Below are positions 48,750 to 58,012 of a stretch of DNA of 64,000 nt, piece by piece (the stretch's first letter is position 1; each line of letters opens with the position of its first letter). A program made the position numbers and the translations under genes. The stretch comes from Bordetella parapertussis (lineage in GTDB: Bacteria; Pseudomonadota; Gammaproteobacteria; Burkholderiales; Thiobacillaceae), in contig CAMDCO010000001.1 in the NCBI GenBank assembly GCA_945890495.1, forward strand, positions 62,001 to 126,000. Direction: 5' to 3'. The notes beneath the pieces were generated by a model. That model saw only the letters and a list, made by a program, of their open reading frames with translations, was not told where the DNA came from and made no database searches.

Positions 48750-48753
48750 CTAT
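48729..48753. promoter_or_regulatory. Type 1 IscR binding site
   Basis: The 25 bases beginning ATACCCGATTATTT and ending ATCAACTAT match the type 1 consensus (ATASYYGACTRWWWYAGTCRRSTAT) at 22 of 25 positions by hand. Its place over the iscR promoter implies cluster-loaded IscR represses the operon, as in E. coli. Confidence 0.8.
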
Positions 48754-48865
48754 TATTCTCGCTCGCTTTTATAGCGATCCTTGGGGCCTCTTAAAACCCG
48801 CCGCCCCAAGTCTTTTTCCTCTTGCGGGGAGATCCCTCCGCAAAAAGGTGCCGCCGAAGGAGACG

Positions 48866-49114
48866 GTAGGGGCACCCCCCCCCCGTGGTTGCCCTGCAAC
48901 CGTGGTTGTCCAATCCACGCCAGGGCAGGCACGGTGGCCTGCCCCTACGATCAGGCCATGGGCCAACGGCGCCCCCCCCCTACGATCAGGCCATGGGCCA
49001 ACGGCGCCCCCCCTAACGCCGTAGGGGCAACCCCCTGTGGTTGCCCTGCAACCCCCTGTGGTTGCCCTGCAACTCCCCGTGGTTGCCCTACAACTCCCTG
49101 TGGTTGCCCTACAA
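48866..49114. repeat. Cluster of dispersed and tandem repeats between cysE and iscR
   Basis: The 455-base gap 48688-49142 holds the IscR site and promoter at its left, a TTGCGG...CCGCAA hairpin near 48830, then this cluster. It contains a GTAGGGGCA...TGCCCCTAC block (48867-48948), two ~34-base units starting TACGATCAGGCCATGGGCCA (48946-48980, 48981-49013), and four 21-base units of CYCCCTGTGGTTGCCCTRCAA type (49031-49114). No ORF here is credible. It might end the cysE transcript. Confidence 0.8.
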
Positions 49115-49142
49115 AAGCGCGGCAAGAGTTTTTGAGAAGCGA

Positions 49143-49898
49143 TCAGTCTACGATACGGTTAAGGTGCTCTGGGTCAAAGCGGTCCGCCACGCCCTTCTGC
49201 TCCTCCGCCGATCCACCCAAGCGCTTCAGTTCGGCCACAATCCAGTCGATCCGTGCATCGGCGTTCACGCTGTGATTGATCAAACCATGCACCGCCTTGA
49301 CCATGGGATCGTTCATGTCGGCACTCACCCCATAAGCCGAGAAGCCCCTATCGGTTACCGTCTCTGGGGCATTCGGAGCCGCTTTGGCCTCATCGAGAAT
49401 CCGCGCCGGAATCCCCACGGCCGTTGCTCCGGCCGGAACATCCTTCACGACCACGGCGTTGGAGCCCACCTTGGCACCTTCGCCCAAGGTGATCGGCCCG
49501 AGCACCTTGGCGCCCGCACCAATGATGACACCGCGTGCCAAGGTCGGATGGCGTTTGCCCTTCTGCCACGAAGTGCCGCCCAGCGTCACACCATGATAAA
49601 GCGTACAGTCGTCACCGATCTCCGCCGTCTCGCCGATCACCACGCCCATGCCGTGGTCGATGAACACCCGCCGCCCGATCGTCGCCCCGGGATGAATCTC
49701 AACACCGGTCAACCAGCGTGTCAGATAGGCCAACATCCGCGCCAGCCACTTCAAGCCCCACCCCCACAGCGCATGCGCTACGCGATGCGCCATAATCGCA
49801 TGCAGGCCGGGGTAGGTGGTCAACACCTCAAAGATGGTGCGGGCCGCCGGGTCGCGGTCAAAAACGACACCGACATCCTCGCGCAGACGCTGGAACAT
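49143..49898 (-). CDS. cysE: Serine O-acetyltransferase
   Basis: Makes O-acetylserine for cysteine synthesis, the sulfur source for IscS. 251 residues: N-terminal helical domain ([19 protein letters not shown]), then left-handed beta-helix hexapeptide repeats with [28 protein letters not shown], carrying the catalytic His and Asp/His. The ATG at 49898 is chosen because a promoter places the start of transcription near 49921, inside the longer ORF. A C-terminal tail ends in LNRIVD rather than the usual Ile-terminal tail that docks into CysK. Confidence 0.93.
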   Translation of the reverse strand: MFQRLREDVGVVFDRDPAARTIFEVLTTYPGLHAIMAHRVAHALWGWGLKWLARMLAYLTRWLTGVEIHPGATIGRRVFIDHGMGVVIGETAEIGDDCTLYHGVTLGGTSWQKGKRHPTLARGVIIGAGAKVLGPITLGEGAKVGSNAVVVKDVPAGATAVGIPARILDEAKAAPNAPETVTDRGFSAYGVSADMNDPMVKAVHGLINHSVNADARIDWIVAELKRLGGSAEEQKGVADRFDPEHLNRIVD

Positions 49899-49927
49899 GA
49901 TGAGATTCGATCGATTCAGGATGGCAA

Positions 49928-49956
49928 AGTATGCAATACCTGACAAAGACAGTCAA
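49928..49956 (-). promoter_or_regulatory. Probable cysE promoter
   Basis: Minus strand TTGACT (49951-49956), 17 bases, CATACT (49928-49933). It overlaps the 3' end of trmJ. The predicted start is about 20 bases before the cysE ATG, which has no clear ribosome site. Confidence 0.55.
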
Positions 49957-50693
49957 TCTTTACGCAGGCGAGCGAAGACTCCTCGCCAGATAGCGATCTC
50001 ATCCTTCTCCATGCCGGTGCGCGCAAAGAAGCGGCGCAGGCGCGGGATCAGGCGCTTGGGGTTATCCGGGTTATAGAAACCGCGTTCGGTCAGCAAGACC
50101 GTGAGCGCGGTCAGCACGCCCTCAATCTCGGCATGGGTTGCTGATTCGAAGACGGGCAGATCCATCGGGCCGTCTTCTAGGCTCGTACGCAATTCATAGG
50201 CCAGCACTTGCACCGCCGCGCCGAGATTGAGTGAGGCATAGTCCGGGTTGGCCGGGATATTCAGCAACCAGCGACAAAGGGCGAGTTGCTCGTTCGACAG
50301 GCCAAAGGTCTCCGAACCGAAGACCACGGCCACGGGTCCCTGCGCCGTCCTGGCCAGCAACTCGGGCGCGGCTTGGCGTGGGGTATACGCCGGGTGTGGC
50401 AGATCACGGCGGCGCGAGGTGCAGGCCACCGATAACACCGTGTCAGCCAGCGCCTCCGCCAGCGTTGAGACAATCCGCGCCCGTTCCAGCACATCAACCG
50501 CCCCCGAGGCCCGCGCCTTCGCCTCGCCATCCACCGCACAATGCGGGTTGACCAGGACCAAGTCCGACAGGCCCATGGTCTTCATCGCCCGCGCCACCGC
50601 CCCCAGATTGCCGGGATGGCGCGTCTCAATCAGTACAATGCGTACCCGTGCGAGGCGATCTAGCCCTCCAGTTTCAAGCTCAGTGTTCGTCAT
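49953..50693 (-). CDS. trmJ: tRNA (cytidine/uridine-2'-O)-methyltransferase TrmJ
   Basis: SPOUT enzyme methylating ribose of nucleotide 32 in tRNA anticodon loops. 246 residues: VRIVLIETRHPGNLGAVARAMKTMGL is the N-terminal motif, VAVVFGSETFGLSNEQLALC the knot SAM-binding motif and IPANPDYASLNLGAAVQVLAYEL the last SPOUT motif; a C-terminal helical extension follows. Divergent from suhB, commonly its neighbour in gammaproteobacteria, where trmJ often precedes cysE-iscR as here. Confidence 0.94.
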   Translation of the reverse strand: MTNTELETGGLDRLARVRIVLIETRHPGNLGAVARAMKTMGLSDLVLVNPHCAVDGEAKARASGAVDVLERARIVSTLAEALADTVLSVACTSRRRDLPHPAYTPRQAAPELLARTAQGPVAVVFGSETFGLSNEQLALCRWLLNIPANPDYASLNLGAAVQVLAYELRTSLEDGPMDLPVFESATHAEIEGVLTALTVLLTERGFYNPDNPKRLIPRLRRFFARTGMEKDEIAIWRGVFARLRKD

Positions 50694-50737
50694 ACGCGGT
50701 AGAATAGCGGTAATTTCCCATCTGCTCTTTATTCGAC

Positions 50738-51547
50738 ATGCATCCGATGCTCAACACGGCGGTCAAGGCCGCCCGACGCGCCAGCGCCATTATCACTCGC
50801 GGTTCACTCGACCTCGATCGCTTGATCGTGCGCAACAAACGCGACAACGACTATGTCAGCGAGATCGACCAGAAGGCCGAAGAGGCCATCATCGACACCT
50901 TGCTCACGGCCTACCCGCGCCACAGCATTCTGGCCGAAGAGTCTGGTGTAACCGAGAACGCCGGCGAGGCATCGGAATACCAATGGATCATCGATCCGCT
51001 CGACGGCACCACCAATTTCCTGCATGGCTTCCCCCAATATGCCATCTCCATCGCCCTGCGTCACCAAGGGGTACTGCAGCACGCCGTCGTCTATGACCCG
51101 GTACGCAACGAATTATTTACCGCCTCACGCGGCGCTGGAGCCTTCCTCAACGAGCGGCGCATCCGCGTCGCCAGCCGCGACAAGCTGCTCGGTGCCCTGA
51201 TCGGTACCGGCTTCCCTTATCACGACTTCCAGCATCTGGATGCCTATACCGCCATCTTCCGCGACCTGGTGCAAAAGACCTCTGGTCTGCGCCGCCCTGG
51301 CTCCGCCGCGTTGGACCTCGCCTGGCTCGCCTGTGGCCGCACCGATGGCTTCTTCGAGATCGGTCTTAATCCTTGGGATATCGCCGGCGGTTGCCTGCTG
51401 GTACTAGAAGCCGGCGGACTGATCAGCGACTTCGGTGGCAAGGAAGGCTATCTCGACTCCGGCCATATCGTGGCCGGCAGCCCGAAGGTCTTTGCCCAGC
51501 TCCTGCAGGTCATCAGCGCGCATGTCACCCCGGAACTGAGGGGCTGA
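50738..51547 (+). CDS. suhB: Inositol-1-monophosphatase family protein SuhB
   Basis: Mg2+/Li+-sensitive phosphatase; in E. coli SuhB also joins rRNA antitermination complexes. 269 residues: the metal ligands are in AEESG, WIIDPLDGTTNFLHGFPQYAISI and INPWDIAGGCLLVLEAGG-type motifs (here LNPWDIAGG). GLRRPGSAALDLAWLACGRTDGFFE is the family block. Divergent from trmJ with a 44-base gap. A GCCTGA-AG-TCAGGC palindrome at 51567-51580 lies between its stop and the convergent gene. Confidence 0.95.
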   Translation: MHPMLNTAVKAARRASAIITRGSLDLDRLIVRNKRDNDYVSEIDQKAEEAIIDTLLTAYPRHSILAEESGVTENAGEASEYQWIIDPLDGTTNFLHGFPQYAISIALRHQGVLQHAVVYDPVRNELFTASRGAGAFLNERRIRVASRDKLLGALIGTGFPYHDFQHLDAYTAIFRDLVQKTSGLRRPGSAALDLAWLACGRTDGFFEIGLNPWDIAGGCLLVLEAGGLISDFGGKEGYLDSGHIVAGSPKVFAQLLQVISAHVTPELRG

Positions 51548-51574
51548 ACCAGAACAACCGTCCCGCGCCTGAAG

Positions 51575-53185
51575 TCAGGCCGCGTGGATGATCGGGATGC
51601 TTTTCCGCCGACGCCCGGCCGCCGCGCAATGCGCCACCACCTCAGGCCGATCAAGCTCGATCTTGAGAAGATCCATGGTCACGCGGCCGATGTAATCGCT
51701 GTCCTTGCCCTGCGACTCGACGGCCTGCAGATAGGCGCGGCCGATGACGCTGCCTAGCGGCTCCGGGTTGTACAACAGCTTCTTGACAATGAACGGGTTG
51801 AAGGTCAGTGGATCGTAATCGGCCGGCAGATAACCCTCAGCAATCAAGCGTTTTTCGATTGGCGTCCCCGGCTGTACGCCAATAAAGAAGATGAATGGCA
51901 GCACCTGATCGCGGCCAAATAAATCGTACAGATCCTCGATCCGGGCAATGGTGTGCTTCAGCGTCTCGATCGTCTCGCCCGGTGCGTTGAACGGGATATA
52001 CAGCTTGACCTTCTGTTTGACAAAGCCCACCGTCTTGAACAGGCGGAAGGCGTCCATCTGCTGTTCCAGCTTATAGCCCAAGGTCAGGCTGTCGATGACC
52101 TCCTGCGTACCGGTAAACGACAGGTCAATGCTGGAGATGCCCGAATCGATCATCTTTTTGGCCATCTCCGGGGTCAAATGGTTGAGACGCAAATAGCCTG
52201 ACCAGGAAATCTTCAGTTCTCGGCGCAGGATCTCGTCGAGGATTTCCTCGACATGATGCATGCTCTGCTTCGTCGAACAAAACTGCGCGTCCGTAAACCA
52301 GAAGTTTTGCACCCCATAACGGCGATGCAACAACTCCAGCTCATCGACGATCTCAATCGAATCTCGGTAACGCTGATGCGCGCCCTCGATCTTGTTGTAC
52401 AGGCAAAAATTACATTGCAGCGGACAGCCGCGCTTGGTGTTGACACCAAAGCTAGCCTCAGCCGAACGAATGTCCGGGTTCGGCGACATATCGAGATACT
52501 CACCAAACTGCGGGAAGATCGTCTCGATGTAAGGAAAGTCCACCGCCGTGCGATCGATCAGCGGAAACTCGGTCTCGCGCACATGGTGCGTCACCGTGCC
52601 ATCAGCCGCCTTGCGGTAATACTCGCCCAGCGGCTCGGCATCGCCATCGACGATGGACAGCATCGCGTCCTCGCCCTCACCCACCACCACCAAGGTATCG
52701 GGCGGACATTGCTGCGCGACCTGACGGCCAAAAATGGATACCGCCGTGCCACCCACCACCACCTGAGATTCAGGCCGAACCTGCCGCACCAAGCGAAAAT
52801 AGGCCAGATTGGCCAGACGATCCGCCTGATAGCGCCAAAGAATACCCACCGCCTGAAAAGCCGCCTTGAGGCGCTTCCACAGCGTACGGCCATAATCAAA
52901 ATTCATCACCACCGACAGCGCATCGTCCTCTGGATGCGGCCCGAACGACTGCATGTTGCGCCAAGAAAATGCGACCATGTCAGGTTGCATACGACGGATA
53001 TGCTCAGCCAACACGGCGCGACGCTGCTGGCGCGGGATCAGCGCCAGATCGAGCAGATGCTGATTAACCTCGGGCCGATGCTTGTGGATCCAGTCTGCGA
53101 CATAGACCACCCCACCCGGCCAAATCTTCCAGCAAGGCAGGCGGACATATAGGACAGAACGGGCAGGTGTCGGCATCAAATCCAT
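51575..53185 (-). CDS. B12-binding-domain radical SAM protein, unknown function
   Basis: 536-residue protein. The first ~190 residues fit a cobalamin-binding-type Rossmann domain (GGVVYVADWIHKHRPEVNQHLLDLALI; VVVGGTAVSIFG; VVGEGEDAML), although a DxHxxG motif is not apparent. The radical SAM cluster motif is CPLQCNFCLYN (CX3CX2C) near residue 256. TDAQFC, LSFTGTQE and IPFNAPGETIETLKHTIARI continue the barrel. The substrate is unknown; it is not BchE by its N terminus. It stands alone between suhB (convergent) and mutS (divergent). Confidence 0.85.
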   Translation of the reverse strand: MDLMPTPARSVLYVRLPCWKIWPGGVVYVADWIHKHRPEVNQHLLDLALIPRQQRRAVLAEHIRRMQPDMVAFSWRNMQSFGPHPEDDALSVVMNFDYGRTLWKRLKAAFQAVGILWRYQADRLANLAYFRLVRQVRPESQVVVGGTAVSIFGRQVAQQCPPDTLVVVGEGEDAMLSIVDGDAEPLGEYYRKAADGTVTHHVRETEFPLIDRTAVDFPYIETIFPQFGEYLDMSPNPDIRSAEASFGVNTKRGCPLQCNFCLYNKIEGAHQRYRDSIEIVDELELLHRRYGVQNFWFTDAQFCSTKQSMHHVEEILDEILRRELKISWSGYLRLNHLTPEMAKKMIDSGISSIDLSFTGTQEVIDSLTLGYKLEQQMDAFRLFKTVGFVKQKVKLYIPFNAPGETIETLKHTIARIEDLYDLFGRDQVLPFIFFIGVQPGTPIEKRLIAEGYLPADYDPLTFNPFIVKKLLYNPEPLGSVIGRAYLQAVESQGKDSDYIGRVTMDLLKIELDRPEVVAHCAAAGRRRKSIPIIHAA

Positions 53186-53318
53186 CGATATAAATATCTT
53201 CGTACCTTATATATTAGCAAACTATTATTAACAATGGGTGACATAACGGAAAAACCAACGGCCAACATGTAAAAACCTCGCAAAAATGGCCACACACGGT
53301 GGCGCTACAATACGCGCC

Positions 53319-55898
53319 ATGAATCCGTCGTCGAATCCGCCCCCCATCCCCGCCGATCTCAAGGACCACACGCCGATGATGCAGCAATACCTGCGCATCA
53401 AGGCGGAACACCCGGATCGGCTGCTGTTCTACCGCATGGGCGATTTCTACGAGCTTTTTCATGACGATGCGGAACAGGCCGCCGCCCTCCTCGACATCAC
53501 CCTGACCACGCGCGGCCAGTCCGCCGGGGTGCCCATCCGCATGGCCGGTGTCCCTTTTCACGCCGCCGAGCAATACCTTGCCAAGCTGGTCAAGCGGGGC
53601 ATTTCAGTCGCCATCTGCGAGCAGGTTGGCGACCCCAAGACCAGCAAGGGCCCGGTTGAACGCCGGGTCATGCGAATCGTGACACCCGGCACCCTGACCG
53701 ATGCGGCGCTGCTCGACGACCGGCGCGACACCCGCCTGATGGCCCTCCTGCCCGGCAAGGGGTCCGTGGCCATGGCCTGGCTGACCCTGTCTTCCGGGGA
53801 GTTCCGCGCCAGCGAGGTCGATGCCTCGCGGCTGGCCGCAGAACTGGCTCGTCTGGCCCCAGCCGAGCTGTTGCTCCCAGAGGACTCTCTGCTGCCCGTA
53901 CCGGAAGGCACGGCCTTGGTCCGCCGCCCCTCTTGGCAATTCGATGCCGGTCGCGGCTACCGCCTCCTGTGCGAACACTTCGGCCTGCACAACCTGGACG
54001 CCTTCGGCATCGGCGACCGGCCGGCCATTCAAGCCGTCGCGGGCCTGCTGATCGAATACGCCCAGCACACGCAACAGGCTGCCCTGCCCCATCTGACCGG
54101 CCTCAGCCTCGAGCACCCGGACAGCTTCGTGCAACTCGACGCGGCCGCGCGCCGTACCCTGGAAATCACCGTGACCCTGCGCGGCGCCCCGGCCCCAACG
54201 CTGTTTTCGGAACTAGACCGCTGCGTTACCGGCATGGGCAGCCGCCTCCTGGCACGCTGGCTACACCATCCGCTCACCGACCGGCAGGTCCTCAGCCAGC
54301 GTCTTGATGCCCTGGAGGCCCTCCACGACGCCGATACGGCCCGCGCCCGGATTCGCTCCCAACTTAAGGGCAGCGCCGATGTCGAACGCATCTGCGCCCG
54401 CATCGGCCTCGGTAGCGCACGGCCGCGCGACCTCTCCGGCCTGCGCGACACCCTGCAAAAACTACCCGACCTGCGCGACAGCCTTGCCACCGTCCTGCCC
54501 GCCCTGGCCAATCGTCTGGCCTGCCCACCGGATCTCGCTGAACACCTGCAGTGCGCCCTGCGCCCCGAACCGGCCCCGACCCTGCGCGAGGGCGGCGTCA
54601 TGGCCGATGGCTTCGACCCCCTGCTCGACGAATTGCGCGCCCTACAATCGGACAGCGGCACCTTCCTACTCGAGATCGAACAGCGCGAACGCGAACGCAC
54701 TGGCATCGCCAACCTACGGGTTGAATACAACCGGGTGAGCGGCTTTTATATCGAGGTCAGCCGCGGCCAGACTGACAAGGTCCCAGCCGATTACCACCGC
54801 CGGCAAACGCTGAAAAACTGTGAACGCTACCTGACGCCCGAACTGAAGGCCTTTGAGGCGCGCTACCTGTCCGCCGCCGATCAGTCTCTGGCCCGCGAAC
54901 GCGAACTCTATGCCGAGTTGCTGACCCACCTCGCCGGTCACCTCCCCGAGTTGCAAGCCCTCGCCCAGGCCCTGGCCGAGGTCGACCTCCTGGCCGGCCA
55001 GGCCGAACTCGCCCGCGAACGCGACTACTGTCGCCCTCGTTACCAGACCGAATGGGGCCTCGACATCGTCGCCGGCCGCCACCCGATCGTCGAGACACGC
55101 AGCGAAGGCTTCGTCGCCAACGATCTCCACCTCGACCCGGGCCGGCGCATGCTGCTCATCACCGGCCCCAACATGGGCGGCAAATCGACCTACATGCGCC
55201 AGGCCGCGCTCATCACCCTGATGGCCTGCTGCGGCCTGTTTGTCCCCGCCCGTGCGGTCAACCTCGGCCCCATCGACCAGATCTTCACCCGCGTCGGCAG
55301 CTCGGATGACCTCGCTGGCGGGCGTTCGACCTTCATGGTCGAGATGACCGAGACCGCCGGCATCCTGCTTGGCGCGACCGAGCAGAGCCTGATCCTGATG
55401 GACGAGATCGGCCGGGGCACCTCGACCTTCGACGGCATCTCGATCGCCTGGGCCGTGGCCCGTCACCTCGCCACCCAAACCCGCGCCGCAACCCTGTTCG
55501 CCACCCATTATTTCGAGCTGACCCAACTGGTGCAGCACTATCCGATGCTGGCCAATGCGCACCTCGACGCCATCGAGAACAACGGAAAGCTGACCTTCCT
55601 GCACAGCGTTGAAGACGGCCCGGCCTCGCAAAGCTACGGCCTGCAGGTCGCGCGACTGGCTGGAGTACCGAGCCGCATCATCCAGCAGGCACGGCGCAAG
55701 CTCACCGAACTGGAAGAACAGCAGATCCGCAGCGAGGGCCAGGGCGATCTGTTCCTCGACACGCCCGCCAGCGAGACCATGCCCTCCCCGCTCAGCACCG
55801 CACTGGCTGGCATCGACCCCGACCAACTCACCCCCAAACAGGCGCTCGACGCGCTCTACACCCTAAAGGCCCTGGCCGATGAAAACCCTGCACCTTGA
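53319..55898 (+). CDS. mutS: DNA mismatch repair protein MutS
   Basis: Mismatch-recognition ATPase. 859 residues from ATG 53319: [31 protein letters not shown] carries the Phe-x-Glu mismatch wedge (GDFYE context), then connector, lever and clamp domains; Walker [16 protein letters not shown], Walker [17 protein letters not shown] and the His switch ATHYFELT. The track starts at 53286; neither start has a ribosome site. TACAAT just upstream of 53319 looks like a -10 element. Confidence 0.96.
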   Translation: MNPSSNPPPIPADLKDHTPMMQQYLRIKAEHPDRLLFYRMGDFYELFHDDAEQAAALLDITLTTRGQSAGVPIRMAGVPFHAAEQYLAKLVKRGISVAICEQVGDPKTSKGPVERRVMRIVTPGTLTDAALLDDRRDTRLMALLPGKGSVAMAWLTLSSGEFRASEVDASRLAAELARLAPAELLLPEDSLLPVPEGTALVRRPSWQFDAGRGYRLLCEHFGLHNLDAFGIGDRPAIQAVAGLLIEYAQHTQQAALPHLTGLSLEHPDSFVQLDAAARRTLEITVTLRGAPAPTLFSELDRCVTGMGSRLLARWLHHPLTDRQVLSQRLDALEALHDADTARARIRSQLKGSADVERICARIGLGSARPRDLSGLRDTLQKLPDLRDSLATVLPALANRLACPPDLAEHLQCALRPEPAPTLREGGVMADGFDPLLDELRALQSDSGTFLLEIEQRERERTGIANLRVEYNRVSGFYIEVSRGQTDKVPADYHRRQTLKNCERYLTPELKAFEARYLSAADQSLARERELYAELLTHLAGHLPELQALAQALAEVDLLAGQAELARERDYCRPRYQTEWGLDIVAGRHPIVETRSEGFVANDLHLDPGRRMLLITGPNMGGKSTYMRQAALITLMACCGLFVPARAVNLGPIDQIFTRVGSSDDLAGGRSTFMVEMTETAGILLGATEQSLILMDEIGRGTSTFDGISIAWAVARHLATQTRAATLFATHYFELTQLVQHYPMLANAHLDAIENNGKLTFLHSVEDGPASQSYGLQVARLAGVPSRIIQQARRKLTELEEQQIRSEGQGDLFLDTPASETMPSPLSTALAGIDPDQLTPKQALDALYTLKALADENPAP

Positions 55899-56157
55899 AA
55901 CCGGCGACTGGGCCGCTGACTTCACCCAATGCCACCACCTCGCCGGCCGTCTTGCCGACGGTCTGCTCGACACCCCTATGCGGCTCTCCTTCTACGACCG
56001 CGAACGCAATCTGGAATCGCCCAACGGCGTCTCCGAATGTCACCAAGGCTGCACCACGCCGGGCTGGGTCGATTACGCCATGAATCGGGGCGGTAGCCTG
56101 ATGATTGATTTCGACCACGGCCGCTTCGTCTTCTGCTTCATGGGCACCCCGCTATGA
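55879..56157 (+). CDS. AF1514-like (DUF5619-type) small protein
   Basis: 92-residue protein with [25 protein letters not shown] and [27 protein letters not shown]. This pattern (two Cys in ECHxxC, YAxNRGAxLxxD, FVF) recalls the AF1514 family of unknown function; the assignment is from memory and moderate. It overlaps the mutS 3' end by 20 bases and the next gene by four, so all three may be one transcript. Confidence 0.6.
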   Translation: MKTLHLETGDWAADFTQCHHLAGRLADGLLDTPMRLSFYDRERNLESPNGVSECHQGCTTPGWVDYAMNRGGSLMIDFDHGRFVFCFMGTPL

Positions 56158-56600
56158 CCACGACGATGACGGCGCCAATGACCACGCCATCGCAACGCGA
56201 GTGGGACGAGCTGGCCCAGCAACTACTCACCCTACCGGGAGGCGGGCCCGCCGGCATCCTGAACGATTTCTTTGCTGCCACCGCCCGCCCCGTGGAACGG
56301 CACTACAGCGAACGGGAACATTGGGAACTTTCCGAAGGTGGCCGGCTCAAGCTGGAGACCGGCGGCGCGCTGATGCACTATGACGCGACGCATACCGCCA
56401 CGCTCATTGCCCGCCACGAAGATCTGAAAATCCCACCCGGCGCCCCCCCCCTCGCCCTGATGCTCGCCGCGCTGGCCGGTGGCCTGCTTGATGGCCATCC
56501 CCACCCGACCCCCTTCAAGACGCTGAAAACGCTCAGCCCCAAGCTCGCCCGAGCCGCCCAAGAACTGCTGTTGGTGGCCAGTTGTCGCCTGTGTGGCTGA
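56154..56600 (+). CDS. Hypothetical protein downstream of mutS
   Basis: 148 residues, not recognised. It starts at ATG 56154 overlapping the previous stop (ATGA). It has no membrane segment or clear motif; the middle reads HYSEREHWELSEGGRLKLETGGALMHYD and the end LLLVASCRLCG with a C-terminal CxxC. It may be co-translated with the AF1514-like gene. It is convergent with the small Rnf-linked gene six bases away. Confidence 0.6.
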   Translation: MTTTMTAPMTTPSQREWDELAQQLLTLPGGGPAGILNDFFAATARPVERHYSEREHWELSEGGRLKLETGGALMHYDATHTATLIARHEDLKIPPGAPPLALMLAALAGGLLDGHPHPTPFKTLKTLSPKLARAAQELLLVASCRLCG

Positions 56601-56605
56601 TCACA

Positions 56606-56806
56606 TCAATCCTTCTCGCAGTGCCCGCTGGAGGCACAACCACTACCGCTGCCGCCACTGCAGCTGCCGCAGCCCCGCGCATCCGGGTCGCGGAACGGGC
56701 CTAACTGAGGGTTGTGCCGGGCGAAGTTCTGGTACAGACGATTGACCGCCAGGCCCGCCAGTAGAAGGCCTAGGATCAGGCCCACTGCAACAAGATAGGT
56801 CATCAT
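56606..56806 (-). CDS. Small single-TM Cys-rich protein at the end of the rnf operon
   Basis: 66 residues: one transmembrane helix (YLVAVGLILGLLLAGLAV, about 4-21), a polar stretch, then GCGSCSGGSGSGC and SGHC, four or five Cys in the last 22 residues. Its ATG overlaps the rnfA stop (ATGA), so it is the last rnf-operon gene. Layout recalls NqrM, a Cys-bearing maturation factor of Na+-NQR, or the N-terminal anchor of RnfB, but homology is not proven. Confidence 0.75.
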   Translation of the reverse strand: MMTYLVAVGLILGLLLAGLAVNRLYQNFARHNPQLGPFRDPDARGCGSCSGGSGSGCASSGHCEKD

Positions 56807-57393
56807 CCCGCGCTCGCCCCGAGCCCAGCAAAGCCCATAAACACCAAAGACAACAAGCCCGCGAGCATAAGGGCCAGTCCCGTGCCTTGCACCATTTGCG
56901 GAACCGTTGACAGATTCAGGCGTTCACGCAGGCCGGCCATCAAGAGCAGCGCCAGCGTAAAACCGCCGCCACCGGCCAATGCAAACACCATGGATTGGAG
57001 AAAACTGTATTCGCGCGTCGTCTGGAACAGGGCCACGCCGAGCACGGCACAGTTGGTGGTGATGAGTGGCAGGTAGATACCGAGGGCGCGGAACAACATT
57101 GGACTGGTCTTTTTCAGGAACATCTCCACCAATTGCACGGCGGAGGCGATCACCACGATATAGGCGATGAGGCGCAAGAACTGCAGATCCAATGCGGTGA
57201 GCAGCACATTCAGGCCGTAGGCACACAGCGAGGCGACCATCATCACGAAGGTCGTCGCGGCCCCCATCGGCAGGGCGGTATTGAGCCGCCCGGAGACGCC
57301 CAGGAAGGGACACAGACCGAGGAACATCGCCAGCACAAAGTTGTTGGTCAGGAGCGTTCCGATGAAGATCTGGAACAGCGATTCATGTTCCAT
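56803..57393 (-). CDS. rnfA: Electron transport complex subunit RnfA
   Basis: 196-residue membrane subunit of the Rnf ferredoxin:NAD+ complex, six transmembrane helices. FIGTLLTNNFVLAMFLGLCPFLGVS with the conserved Cys, and YLPLITTNCAVLGVALF with a second Cys, which together bind the intramembrane [2Fe-2S] cluster with RnfE. The track start at 57537 is inside rnfE; ATG 57393 follows AAGGAGG at good spacing. It overlaps rnfE by 11 bases. Confidence 0.94.
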   Translation of the reverse strand: MEHESLFQIFIGTLLTNNFVLAMFLGLCPFLGVSGRLNTALPMGAATTFVMMVASLCAYGLNVLLTALDLQFLRLIAYIVVIASAVQLVEMFLKKTSPMLFRALGIYLPLITTNCAVLGVALFQTTREYSFLQSMVFALAGGGGFTLALLLMAGLRERLNLSTVPQMVQGTGLALMLAGLLSLVFMGFAGLGASAG

Positions 57394-58012
57394 GACGAAC
57401 CTCCTTGCGTTGCTTCCATCCCGCAAACAGGAGCAACCAACCACCGAGGACGAAGAACCCACCCGGCGGCAGGAGCATGACGATCCAGGGTTGGAAACTC
57501 GGTCCGAACAACGACACGCCGAACAGGCTGCCGGCACCCAAGATCTCGCGCACGCTACCCAGGGCGAAAAGACCTATCGTAAAACCGATACCCATACCGA
57601 ATGCGTTAACCACAGCGATCAGGGGCGGGTGTTTGGAGGCATGCGCCTCCGCGCGACCGAGAATGATGCAATTCACCACAATCAACTGAATAAATGCGCC
57701 GAGCGCCTCATACAAGGCCAGGCTCAGGGCCTGGATCGCATAATCGACCACGGTCACAAAGCTGGCGATGATGACGATGTAGGTGGCGATACGCACCTCC
57801 TTCGGCACCCAATTCCGGATTGTTGACACCAACAGACAGGAAGACACCAACACAAAGGTCGTCGCCAACCCCATGCCCAGAGCATTACTCGCCGACACGG
57901 TCACGGCCAGCGTCGGGCACATACCCAACACCATGACAAAGACGGGGTTCTGTTTCCAGATCCCTTCCATGAAGTTTTCGAAGGCGGTCAGGGTGTGTTC
58001 GCCGGGTTTCAT
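57383..58012 (-). CDS. rnfE: Electron transport complex subunit RnfE
   Basis: 209-residue membrane subunit, homologous to RnfA. NPVFVMVLGMCPTLAVTVSASNALGMG and IQLIVVNCIILGRAEAHASKH carry the two Cys that face those of RnfA. About six transmembrane helices. It overlaps rnfG by four bases and rnfA by 11. Confidence 0.95.
   Translation of the reverse strand: MKPGEHTLTAFENFMEGIWKQNPVFVMVLGMCPTLAVTVSASNALGMGLATTFVLVSSCLLVSTIRNWVPKEVRIATYIVIIASFVTVVDYAIQALSLALYEALGAFIQLIVVNCIILGRAEAHASKHPPLIAVVNAFGMGIGFTIGLFALGSVREILGAGSLFGVSLFGPSFQPWIVMLLPPGGFFVLGGWLLLFAGWKQRKEVRHGT

Noticed and set aside
48946-49114. CRISPR array
   Set aside because: Repeats are directly adjacent without unique spacers and belong to the dispersed palindrome family; no cas genes nearby.
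51567-51580. GCCTGAAGTCAGGC as a terminator between suhB and the radical SAM gene
   Set aside because: A perfect palindrome but with a 2-base loop, no T-run on either strand and overlap with the coding end; not strong enough to list as a terminator.
51575-53185. BchE (anaerobic Mg-protoporphyrin cyclase)
   Set aside because: Size and CX3CX2C motif are similar but the N-terminal sequence does not match BchE and no photosynthesis genes are nearby.
54714-55826. 370-residue minus-strand ORF opposite mutS
   Set aside because: Antisense to the MutS ATPase domain, which is clearly the coding frame.
56606-56806. Calling this gene rnfB
   Set aside because: RnfB is about 180 residues or more with several Fe-S motifs; this protein is only 66 residues with a Gly/Ser/Cys tail.
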